Positions 27,173 to 34,872 of a stretch of 64,000 nt of DNA are shown here, one piece after another; position 1 is the stretch's first letter, and each line of letters opens with the position of its first letter. Where the stretch lies: positions 7,007-71,006 of the forward strand of contig CAZVWE010000008.1 in assembly GCA_964631345.1 (NCBI GenBank), read 5' to 3'. The position numbers were made by a program, and so were the translations under genes. The notes under the pieces are model-generated. The model was not told where the DNA came from, made no database searches, and was given only the letters and a program-made list of their open reading frames with translations. This DNA is from MGBC163016 sp964631345. GTDB taxonomy: Bacteria; Actinomycetota; Coriobacteriia; Coriobacteriales; Eggerthellaceae.

Positions 27173-28813
27173 ATGACAGATAAGAGGGTACGTACAAGAT
27201 TTGCACCTTCTCCTACCGGTATGCTTCATATAGGTGGTGCTCGTACAGCTATTTATAACTGGGCTTTTGCGCGCGCAGAAGGCGGAGACTTTATCTTAAG
27301 AATTGAAGATACAGATCCTGAGCGCTCAACTGAGGAAAATACTCAAATTATTTTGCGTGCATTGAGATGGCTTGGTCTAGATTGGGATGAAGGCCCAGAT
27401 GCAGGGGGAGCAGTCGGCCCTTATTTTCAGACTGAACGCACTGCGAGCTATAAGGCTTGTTTAGAGAAGCTTATTGAAACTGAAAATGCTTATCCCTGCT
27501 TTTGCACGAAAGAAGAGATTGAGCAAAAGCGCCTTGAGGCTGAAAAGACAGAGGGCGGCTATTCGGGATACGATGGCACTTGTAGGGATATTCCCAAAGA
27601 CGAGGCGTTAAAGAAGATAGGGGAAGGCGTGCCACATGTTTGGAGACTGAAAGTGCCTAAAGATCATGCTCCAATTGAAGTAGATGACAAGGTTTATGGG
27701 CATGTTACGTTTCCGGCAGATGTTATGGATGACTTAATTCTTGTTCGCACAGACGGTATTCCCACATATAATTTTGCAAACGTTTGTGATGATGCAAACA
27801 TGGGTATAACCCATGTAATTAGAGGCGATGATCATCTTTCTAATACTCCGCGTCAAATTCTGATCTATGAGGCTTTAGGTTTTGATGTTCCAGAGTTTGC
27901 CCATCTTCCTATGATATTGGGTACCAATGGCAAGAAACTCTCGAAACGCCATGGAGCTGCCAGTGTTGAGGAATATAGAGACTTAGGTTATTTACCTGAT
28001 GCACTTGTGAATTACTTAGCTCTACTTGGGTGGTCTTTGGATGGAGAGACAACGATAGTTCCGCCCGCTGAGCTCGAGCATGAGTTTTCTCTAGATCGCG
28101 TGTCCAAAAAAGACAGCGTTTTTGATATCCAAAAGCTTGATTGGATGGATGGCGTTTATATCCGTGAACTTGACACAGGAAAATGGCTTACGATTGCAAC
28201 CCCTTGGTTAGCTCTTGCAAAGATTAATGGTGGCAATGCTCCGCTTGGAGCTTCCATTAAATGCGCTGAACCGCAGAACGAGGGCGCCGACAATTCAGTT
28301 AAAGGGGCACAGCCTGGAGATGTGACGCCTTTGGTTATACAAGCCCCTGGCAGTGATGTTGATCCTGAGATTTGGCAAAAAGCTTTAGCCGATGTTAGTG
28401 ATAATTCTGATTTCTACTTGGCTCTACATCCTTTAGTGGTGGAGAGAATGTCTAGGTTCAATGAGCTTCCTTCTAAGCTCGAATACATGTTTTGGGGATC
28501 AAATGTAGTTTTAGATGAAAAATCTGTACAGAAGGTTCTGAAAAAAGAAGGTGCACAAGCAGATAAGGCTCTTCTTATCTGTCGAGGTGTTTTAGCAGAT
28601 GAATCTATTGCATGGGAATGCGATGCACTTCAAGAAAGATGTAGAGCTTTAGGAGAAGAAGCTGGACTTAAACCGAAGCTATTATTCCAACCTCTTCGAG
28701 TGGCAATTTGCGGAAATATGGTGTCTCCACCTTTGTTTGAATCTATCGAGCTTTTAGATCGTAAGGATATGCTTGCACGAATTGATGCGGTTTTAGAGAC
28801 TGTGTTTGCATAA
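27173..28813 (+). CDS. gltX: Glutamyl-tRNA synthetase
   Basis: This class I enzyme charges tRNA-Glu (and in many relatives tRNA-Gln, for later amidation). It has 546 residues. The HIGH-type motif is 'MLHIGGART' and the KMSKS-type motif is 'GKKLSKRHGAA'. A segment of about 50 residues around 345-395, rich in Gly, Ala, Asn and Pro, interrupts the anticodon-binding region and is longer than in typical 470-500 residue enzymes. No gatCAB is in the window, so discriminating or non-discriminating behaviour cannot be settled. It is coupled to mfd. Confidence 0.95.
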   Translation: MTDKRVRTRFAPSPTGMLHIGGARTAIYNWAFARAEGGDFILRIEDTDPERSTEENTQIILRALRWLGLDWDEGPDAGGAVGPYFQTERTASYKACLEKLIETENAYPCFCTKEEIEQKRLEAEKTEGGYSGYDGTCRDIPKDEALKKIGEGVPHVWRLKVPKDHAPIEVDDKVYGHVTFPADVMDDLILVRTDGIPTYNFANVCDDANMGITHVIRGDDHLSNTPRQILIYEALGFDVPEFAHLPMILGTNGKKLSKRHGAASVEEYRDLGYLPDALVNYLALLGWSLDGETTIVPPAELEHEFSLDRVSKKDSVFDIQKLDWMDGVYIRELDTGKWLTIATPWLALAKINGGNAPLGASIKCAEPQNEGADNSVKGAQPGDVTPLVIQAPGSDVDPEIWQKALADVSDNSDFYLALHPLVVERMSRFNELPSKLEYMFWGSNVVLDEKSVQKVLKKEGAQADKALLICRGVLADESIAWECDALQERCRALGEEAGLKPKLLFQPLRVAICGNMVSPPLFESIELLDRKDMLARIDAVLETVFA

Positions 28814-28887
28814 GTATTAGATAAGACCTAGAAGTTAGACACGCGCCGTATAATCGCTGGATAAGTACCAGACAAAAGTTAGATTCA

Positions 28888-29796
28888 TTAGGCCTGCTTT
28901 AGTCTTCGTGGTAAAAGCAGGCCAATAATTATGGCTAATGCAGAAAACAAACTTGTGGAGATAAGCCAAACAAGACCCATTCCAATCCAGAAGTTTATCG
29001 GATACATTTCAATTAATAATGATTGAGCTGGAAATTGCCATGTTCCATTCGCAAAAAAGATTGAATGAAGACTTGCAAACAAGCTGTCAAATGAAATCAA
29101 AGCCCATATCCCAAGCACTACAAAGCAAATAAGTGTACATATTCCAGCCCATTTAAGGATGCAAGAGCCACACCTAATGCCATAAAGGCGAAAACCAAAA
29201 ATCAAGCAAGCTATCGCAATGATGCAAATAAAAATTAGAGTAGGAATCAAGGAATTTATAGCCCTGTTGACATCGTTTAAATGATCTATTGCATCTTTAG
29301 ATAATGCATAGCCATAGCCAGTACTATATAGGGCATACATTGATGTCACAGATGTTTTATCGCTTGATTCATTGTTGGTGCTATCAACGAATTCTTGAAG
29401 TACTCTTTGTGCTTGCAAGCTCCATTTATTTGCTTTTGGAGATTCTTGACTCGATGATACAAGAGCTGCATTTATGACTGAATCAGCAAGCGAACAAACA
29501 GCGGGATTGTCATCATTTGAGGAATACTCATTGCCAGTCGAATCTGAACGCCCATAATCGCTGACTGTAAAATTACGAGTTTGAACTGCAAGAGATACCA
29601 GTTCATCATGTGTAAAAGGGGAGTCTTCAAAATTGCTTGTTGCTGAAGACAAAGCTTGTGTGGTTATGGGGAGGTAGGCACAGACAGAAAAACCTAAGAA
29701 TACGAAAGTAATCATCAGTGAAATTACACCCAACGCGATAAGTACACCACGCAGATATGGTTGTTTAGTTCGTTTCGTATCCAATTCGCTATTCAC
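28888..29796 (-). CDS. DUF1461/TIGR01906-like integral membrane protein
   Basis: This 302-residue protein has one membrane helix near the N-terminus (~18-42), an extracytoplasmic region of ~140 residues and three further helices to the end. The 'FTHDELVSLAVQTRNF' segment after the first helix and the helix arrangement resemble the TIGR01906/DUF1461 family, which has no known function; members are usually shorter (~220-250 residues). Most of the extra length is a Ser/Asn-rich insertion in the outer domain. The C-terminal 'LPRRLKQA' is basic and cytoplasmic. It is downstream of the ATP-grasp-like gene on the same strand with a 73-base gap, so the two could be one transcript. The family assignment is moderate. 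Confidence 0.5.
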   Translation of the reverse strand: MNSELDTKRTKQPYLRGVLIALGVISLMITFVFLGFSVCAYLPITTQALSSATSNFEDSPFTHDELVSLAVQTRNFTVSDYGRSDSTGNEYSSNDDNPAVCSLADSVINAALVSSSQESPKANKWSLQAQRVLQEFVDSTNNESSDKTSVTSMYALYSTGYGYALSKDAIDHLNDVNRAINSLIPTLIFICIIAIACLIFGFRLYGIRCGSCILKWAGICTLICFVVLGIWALISFDSLFASLHSIFFANGTWQFPAQSLLIEMYPINFWIGMGLVWLISTSLFSALAIIIGLLLPRRLKQA

Positions 29797-29869
29797 GATC
29801 AGCTTCTCTACATTTCAATTTTCTGGCTCTTTAAGTTTCTGTATCACAAATCTTGAGCTTAAATTGCAC

Positions 29870-31261
29870 TTAAAGGTCTATTCCTTCGTCAACATCGGCA
29901 TCTACCCAAATAGTTGCAGCGGTCATACCGTCATTGTCTTTACATATTGTTGGATGCGGCCCCAAACGACTAAACACACCCTGGAAATGACCGTCATACA
30001 GATAGAGTCCATTTAGATTGTTGTACATCTCTGGAATACTTAAAACTTCTCCATCAGGGATTTGTTCAATATCAAAATCAGGTGGTAGGGTTTCTGTTCT
30101 GTATGGTTTGATGTATCGCTGAACGATAAAAGGATATCCTGCATGATCGTTTGCAAATTCACTAATCAAAGCATCCCACTTATCTTGAGTTTGCTCACAA
30201 CCTGCATAAACGTTGTCTGCGCCATAATGGTCGGATGGCTTGATTATCCACATATCTTTGTTTTTCCTGACTTGCTTGATATTGACTTCGTCATCGTTTA
30301 GGAAAGCGGTTTGTGGAATTGATTGTTCAAGAAAGCTTATTTCGCAAGCATCAAGAAAATCGATCGTTTCAGGCTTCATGAGCACATCAAAGATTTGTTT
30401 ATCATGAACAATATGTCCTGCAAAACTGCCTATCAAAGCGACTTTTTCTGCACGTACAGCGTTAATCAAATCCTGTGATTCAGACCAATAATCCAATGCA
30501 TCATTTGTAACGCATCTTCTCCAAATGGCATTTATAGGTTTGCCTTCAGGGTCTGTAAGACTTGTTCCATTGAAGACTAAGTCACGAACATCACATACTG
30601 TGCAGTCGTAACCTTCTGCGATAAACAAATTTGCAAATTCCTTGAATTCATCAACGACACCATTTTCGAGATAATCGCATATTGCAAATCTCGGATTTGC
30701 AACTTTATGTTCGTAGGTGTTGTATATGTTGATAAATCTTTTCACCCATGGCTTAAAAAGCGAGCTTGATTGCAATTTATGGTTTTCAGAGAATGCTTTG
30801 AAGGTTTCACTATTTTTAATCGAGTTTACAATCTCGCGATCTTCGTTCATCCCAGATGATCCGTCTCCATTAAACTCGCAGAAACCAAGAGTTAACTCTT
30901 TCTCATTGATAAATGTGTCTACTCGGGCAAAAGGAAGCAAAGAATCATAACCACGGGGAAGAAGAATTAGTTCACGAAGTCGATCATCAAAATCAAAGCA
31001 TTCGCGATATTTTGGGTCATCGAGGTAGTGCTGCATTACTTTACAAAGAATCCTGTGAGTCATTTCAGCGGACTCTTTCATGAATTCATAAACATCTTTA
31101 TTGAATAGTCTTGGTATAAAAGTGGACGCAACGACTTGATGGTGAACAATTGCAGAGGAGTTCATCATATATTCTTTAGCAAGTCTTCTGCTTTCAATGT
31201 CTCCGTCTAGCTCATCTAGGATTTCAAAATAACTGCGAGTGAGGGCATCGTCGCTTTGCAT
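29870..31261 (-). CDS. ATP-grasp-like protein (circularly permuted / glutathionylspermidine-synthase-like)
   Basis: The protein has 463 residues. The C-terminal third reads like an ATP-grasp ligase: 'DMWIIKPSDHYGADNVYAG' for the lysine and glycine loop (~320-340), 'PFIVQRYIKP' for the adenine-side strand (~370) and a late 'FSRLGPHP'. The middle contains 'LGFCEFNGDGSSGMNE' and 'DYWSESQDLINAVRAEKV', patterns seen in the preATP-grasp parts of glutathionylspermidine synthase-like and circularly permuted ATP-grasp proteins. Such enzymes join a carboxylate to an amine. The substrate is unknown and no biosynthetic partner lies nearby, only the membrane-protein gene downstream. The ATG at 31261 has a weak ribosome-binding site. 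Confidence 0.65.
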   Translation of the reverse strand: MQSDDALTRSYFEILDELDGDIESRRLAKEYMMNSSAIVHHQVVASTFIPRLFNKDVYEFMKESAEMTHRILCKVMQHYLDDPKYRECFDFDDRLRELILLPRGYDSLLPFARVDTFINEKELTLGFCEFNGDGSSGMNEDREIVNSIKNSETFKAFSENHKLQSSSLFKPWVKRFINIYNTYEHKVANPRFAICDYLENGVVDEFKEFANLFIAEGYDCTVCDVRDLVFNGTSLTDPEGKPINAIWRRCVTNDALDYWSESQDLINAVRAEKVALIGSFAGHIVHDKQIFDVLMKPETIDFLDACEISFLEQSIPQTAFLNDDEVNIKQVRKNKDMWIIKPSDHYGADNVYAGCEQTQDKWDALISEFANDHAGYPFIVQRYIKPYRTETLPPDFDIEQIPDGEVLSIPEMYNNLNGLYLYDGHFQGVFSRLGPHPTICKDNDGMTAATIWVDADVDEGIDL

Positions 31262-31335
31262 GATCCGTGCTACCTTTCAGTAGATATTGATATTTGGTTT
31301 CTAGACACGCACATTTTGACCGAATGGCCGAATGC

Positions 31336-31364
31336 TTGCAATTATTAAAGTCTAAACGTAAGAT
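31336..31364 (+). promoter_or_regulatory. Putative promoter of the rpsP operon
   Basis: TTGCAA (31336-31341) and TAAGAT (31359-31364) are separated by 17 bases and end 45 bases before rpsP. The same TTGCA(A/T)-N17 layout is seen before rplS and uvrA. Confidence 0.4.
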
Positions 31365-31408
31365 AATCATTTGCTGTTCAAAGGAATGAAAAAAAGGAGT
31401 TTAACTTC

Positions 31409-31651
31409 ATGGTTAAGATTCGTCTTGCACGTCATGGCGCAAAGAAGCGTCCGTATTACAGAGTGGTTGTATCAGATTCTCGTTGTCCTCGTGACGGCAA
31501 GTTCATAGAGCAAGTAGGTAGATACAATCCATGCTCTAACCCGAAACTAATCGAGATTGATCTTGAAAAAGTTGATCAATGGATCGCTAATGGTGCACAG
31601 GTGAGCGATACAGTTGAGAAGCTCATCAAGCAGGCACGCGAGAGTGCTTAA
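31409..31651 (+). CDS. rpsP: 30S ribosomal protein S16
   Basis: The 80-residue ribosomal protein has the family's start 'VKIRLARHGAKKRPYYRVVV' (first ten residues sufficient) and 'SRCPRDGKFIEQVGRYNP'. AAAAAGGAG precedes the ATG. First gene of a four-gene run (rpsP-khpA-rimM-trmD) that is widely conserved in bacteria, with 2 bases to khpA. Confidence 0.97.
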   Translation: MVKIRLARHGAKKRPYYRVVVSDSRCPRDGKFIEQVGRYNPCSNPKLIEIDLEKVDQWIANGAQVSDTVEKLIKQARESA

Positions 31652-31653
31652 AT

Positions 31654-31908
31654 ATGGCATCTGCATCAAGTGAACTTGCAGGCCTCGTTGAAAGCATTGT
31701 CATATCGCTTGTAGATACTCCTGATGATGTAGAGGTTTCTTCATATGAAGAAGACGGCGGCAACGTTCTTATTGAAATCAAAGTAAATCCCGATGATGCT
31801 GGTAAGGTCATTGGAAGGCAAGGGCGCGTTATAAAATCAATTCGTACCCTTGTGCGTGCTGCAGCTACTCGCAAGGATGTAAACGTAGACGTCGAATTGG
31901 TTGATTAG
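31654..31908 (+). CDS. khpA: KH-domain RNA-binding protein KhpA
   Basis: A single KH domain of 84 residues with the nucleic-acid-binding GxxG loop in 'KVIGRQGRVIKSIRTLV'. KhpA proteins bind RNA, in some bacteria together with KhpB/Jag, and influence cell division and sRNA function. Its place between rpsP and rimM is the usual one. The stop codon overlaps the rimM start by one base. Confidence 0.93.
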   Translation: MASASSELAGLVESIVISLVDTPDDVEVSSYEEDGGNVLIEIKVNPDDAGKVIGRQGRVIKSIRTLVRAAATRKDVNVDVELVD

Positions 31909-32456
31909 TGCAAGGATGGCGAAACGTCGCCTATATAGCTTCAAGAAAAGGCCTTGATGGGAAGTTGCTTCTAAGGCATTCTGAGGCTGTATGTGGGTTC
32001 ATAAAACCTGATATGGAATTTGCTCTTGTTCCACCAAAGTTAGATATTCCAAGAAATGTGACGGTTGAATCAGTTTCGCAGGTAAGCGAGACTGATTCAA
32101 CCGTCATTTTCTATGAAATAAGCGATATAGATACCGCTGAAGCTGTTGTTGGCATGTCTTGTTTAGTTGATTCTAATAAATACGATGTGCCAAATATATC
32201 TCAAGATAACCTGTATCTAGACATAGATGGTTTCGCTGTAAATGATGTCAATCTTGGCCACATTGGTCATGTAATTGAAGTTGAGGATAGATTGATGCAG
32301 CCTCTTTTGCATGTTTGTCTTCAAGGTAGCGAAAAAGAGGCTTTAATACCTTTGGCTGATGAAATATTGATAAATGTAGATATCGATGCACAGGAGATTT
32401 TACTTGAGTGTCCAAATGGCCTTTTAGAGATGCAAGGATTTATCCATGAGGATTGA
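31908..32456 (+). CDS. rimM: Ribosome maturation factor RimM
   Basis: The protein has 182 residues. RimM helps mature the 30S head and binds S19. The N-terminal beta-barrel domain starts 'VAYIASRKGLDGKLLLR', and the C-terminal PRC-barrel includes 'LGHIGHVIEVEDRLMQPLLHV' (recognisable from its first half) and 'EALIPLADEIL'. The start is GTG overlapping the khpA stop (TAGTG). The N-terminal part is somewhat divergent from well-known RimM proteins, but operon position and the barrel pattern agree. It overlaps trmD by 11 bases. Confidence 0.88.
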   Translation: MQGWRNVAYIASRKGLDGKLLLRHSEAVCGFIKPDMEFALVPPKLDIPRNVTVESVSQVSETDSTVIFYEISDIDTAEAVVGMSCLVDSNKYDVPNISQDNLYLDIDGFAVNDVNLGHIGHVIEVEDRLMQPLLHVCLQGSEKEALIPLADEILINVDIDAQEILLECPNGLLEMQGFIHED

Positions 32457-33240
32457 TACGCTTTCCACATTTCCGAAAATGTATGACTCTGTAATGGGAG
32501 AATCCATGATGAAACGGGCTCAGGAAAAGGGGATTCTAAGTTTTTATTCGCATGATCTCCGCGATTGGACACATGATAGGCATAAAACAACTGACGATTA
32601 TCCATATGGTGGAGGCTGCGGTCTTCTGATGCTTTGTGAGCCTGTATTTGAAGCTGTGGAAGAGATTCTTGGTATGGAAAAAGAATCGCTACCGACATCT
32701 TCAGTGCATGACTCCCAAGCGGAAAATGATACAAAGATTATTTTTTTGGCACCTCACGGGAAACCCTTCGATGATTCTATGGCCAAGCGTCTTTCAAAAT
32801 CTGAGCGACTTCTATTTATTTGTGGGCATTATGAGGGAATGGATGAAAGAGTCTATTCAATAGCCGATGAAATCATTTCAATTGGAGACTATGTTTTAAC
32901 TAGTGGAGAATTAGCTTCAATGGTTGTGATTGATGCGGTTGTAAGACAGCTCCCCGGTGTTTTAGGGGCAGATGCAGGCCCTATTGAGGAGTCCTTTTCT
33001 GATGGACTTTTAGAATGCCCTCAATATACTCGGCCCCAGTCTTTTCGTGGCATGGATGTTCCGGATGTGCTTTTATCTGGACATCACGCAAATATTAAAA
33101 AACACAACCGTAAGGAAAGCTTAAGGCGAACTTATACAATTCGACCTGATTTAATTGAAAAAGCCATTCAAAATGGCCAATTAGATGACGCAGACCTTAT
33201 GTTTCTGGATTCTTTAAGCGAAGCATCTCAAAACGGCTGA
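32446..33240 (+). CDS. trmD: tRNA (guanine-37-N1)-methyltransferase
   Basis: This enzyme methylates G37 of tRNAs with S-adenosylmethionine and prevents frameshifting. The knot region is clear: 'LFICGHYEGMDERVY' and 'SIGDYVLTSGELASMVVIDA', with 'YPYGGGCGLLM' upstream and the conserved 'YTRPQSFRGMDVPDVLLSGHH' in part. At 264 residues it is longer than the usual ~245; the extra lies near residue 85 as a polar loop. It ends the rpsP operon; lepB follows 83 bases later. Confidence 0.96.
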   Translation: MRIDTLSTFPKMYDSVMGESMMKRAQEKGILSFYSHDLRDWTHDRHKTTDDYPYGGGCGLLMLCEPVFEAVEEILGMEKESLPTSSVHDSQAENDTKIIFLAPHGKPFDDSMAKRLSKSERLLFICGHYEGMDERVYSIADEIISIGDYVLTSGELASMVVIDAVVRQLPGVLGADAGPIEESFSDGLLECPQYTRPQSFRGMDVPDVLLSGHHANIKKHNRKESLRRTYTIRPDLIEKAIQNGQLDDADLMFLDSLSEASQNG

Positions 33241-33323
33241 ATTTAAGGCTATTATTGCTTAAAATGCTAAGCACCGCTTTTGTAAACGATTATTCAAATT
33301 CATGAAGAGGAAGTAACCGATAG

Positions 33324-33896
33324 ATGTATTCAGGTGAGCATGCGCCCAAGAAAGGTTTCGGGATTGCAAGACGATTATTGTCAATCGTTATAACGGTTGC
33401 AATAGTAGTTGGACTCGTCTGGTTTTTGCGTACATTTATTTTCCAAGCTTATGAGATTCCGTCTGGCTCTATGGAAGATACAATCATGACGGGAGACATG
33501 GTTTTTTCTGAAAAGATCTCTTACTACTTGGATGATCCTAAGCAAGGAGATATCGTCACTTTTAAAGATCCGGAACTACCGTCGCGTACGCTAATTAAAA
33601 GGGTTATTGCCACAGGTGGTCAAACCGTAGATCTGAAAGATGGCAGTGTGTATGTTGACGGAAAAAGGCTATCTGAACCATATACAAATGGCCAGATGTC
33701 GTATCCCTTAACTTCGGCATATGGAAAGACCATTACCTACCCTTATAAAGTTCCCGATAATGAAATTTGGGTTATGGGTGACAACCGAGAAAACTCACAG
33801 GATTCTCGTTATTTCGGGTCTGTGCCGATATCTACTGTTACTGGAAAAGCTGTTTTCAAGTATTGGCCAATTAATAGCATAGGCATGCTTGAGTAA
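33324..33896 (+). CDS. lepB: Signal peptidase I
   Basis: This 190-residue membrane-anchored serine protease removes signal peptides from exported proteins. One membrane helix (~15-40) precedes the catalytic serine in 'PSGSMEDTI' and the general-base lysine in 'RTLIKRVIA', followed by 'GDNRENSQDSRYFG'. This is the short single-anchor type found in Gram-positive bacteria. GAGGAAG lies ahead of the ATG at moderate distance. It lies between trmD and glyQ, the usual neighbourhood of rplS in actinobacteria, but rplS is here 11 kb further on. Confidence 0.95.
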   Translation: MYSGEHAPKKGFGIARRLLSIVITVAIVVGLVWFLRTFIFQAYEIPSGSMEDTIMTGDMVFSEKISYYLDDPKQGDIVTFKDPELPSRTLIKRVIATGGQTVDLKDGSVYVDGKRLSEPYTNGQMSYPLTSAYGKTITYPYKVPDNEIWVMGDNRENSQDSRYFGSVPISTVTGKAVFKYWPINSIGMLE

Positions 33897-33939
33897 GAAG
33901 TTTTTTCATGCAGATTGAGCTGTTCTTGATTGGAGAAAA

Positions 33940-34872
33940 ATGCAAGAAGTAAATGAAGCTAAGAGGGATGTGCCTACATTCCAAGACGTAATTATGCGTC
34001 TTCAGGCTTATTGGGCAGAACAAGGATGTGTTGTTTTGCAACCATATGACAATGAAGTTGGAGCAGGGACTAATGCTCCTGCGACGGTGTTGCGCTCTTT
34101 AGGACCTGATACATGGAAGTGCGCATATGTACAAGGATGTAGACGTCCAACCGATGGTCGTTATGGCGAAAACCCTAACAGGCTTCAGTTTTACTATCAA
34201 TTTCAAGTTTTAATCAAGCCTTCTCCTGAGAATATTCAAGACCTATATCTTGGCTCTCTTCAAGCTATCGGTATTGATGTAGAAAAGCACGATGTCCGTT
34301 TTGTGGAAGATGATTGGGAGTCTCCAACTCTAGGAGCCTGGGGACTTGGTTGGGAAGTTTGGATTGATGGTATGGAGGTTACTCAATTCACATATTTCCA
34401 GCAGGTTGGAGGATTTGAATGTGACCCAATACCGGTAGAGATTGCTTATGGCCTTGAACGACTTACGATGTTTGTCCAAGAAGTGGACTCTGTATATGAC
34501 ATCGTTTGGGCAAAAGGCGCAGATGGAATGGTTTTTACATACGGAGATGTGTATCTGGAAAATGAACACGAATACTCAGCGTTTAACTTCGAGGTAGCTG
34601 ATACAGATTTTTTGTTCCAAGAGTTCAATGACAGGGAAGCCGAGTGTATGCGCATACTTGATGCAGGCCTTCCAATTCCTGCATACGATTCAGTCCTTAA
34701 ATGTTGCCACACTTTCAATCTACTTGATGCAAGGGGTGTAATTTCTGCCACTGAGCGTATGGGATATATTTTACGAGTTAGAACACTTGCAAAAGCATGC
34801 TGTGAGTCATATATGGAACATGTTGTTGATAAAAAAGCGCTTTCTCAAAAAGATGCGGGGGATATGAAATGA
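33940..34872 (+). CDS. glyQ: Glycyl-tRNA synthetase alpha chain
   Basis: This is the catalytic subunit of the bacterial alpha2-beta2 glycyl-tRNA synthetase. It has 310 residues with 'FQDVIMRLQAYWAEQGCVVLQPYD' (the start alone is diagnostic), 'EVGAGTNAPATVLR' and 'GRYGENPNRLQFYYQFQV' in shortened form. The stop overlaps the glyS start (ATGA). I see no T-box leader; only 43 bases separate it from lepB. Confidence 0.97.
   Translation: MQEVNEAKRDVPTFQDVIMRLQAYWAEQGCVVLQPYDNEVGAGTNAPATVLRSLGPDTWKCAYVQGCRRPTDGRYGENPNRLQFYYQFQVLIKPSPENIQDLYLGSLQAIGIDVEKHDVRFVEDDWESPTLGAWGLGWEVWIDGMEVTQFTYFQQVGGFECDPIPVEIAYGLERLTMFVQEVDSVYDIVWAKGADGMVFTYGDVYLENEHEYSAFNFEVADTDFLFQEFNDREAECMRILDAGLPIPAYDSVLKCCHTFNLLDARGVISATERMGYILRVRTLAKACCESYMEHVVDKKALSQKDAGDMK

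Noticed and set aside
33897..33939. T-box leader before glyQS
   Set aside because: The gap is 43 bases, far too short, and no terminator hairpin is present.
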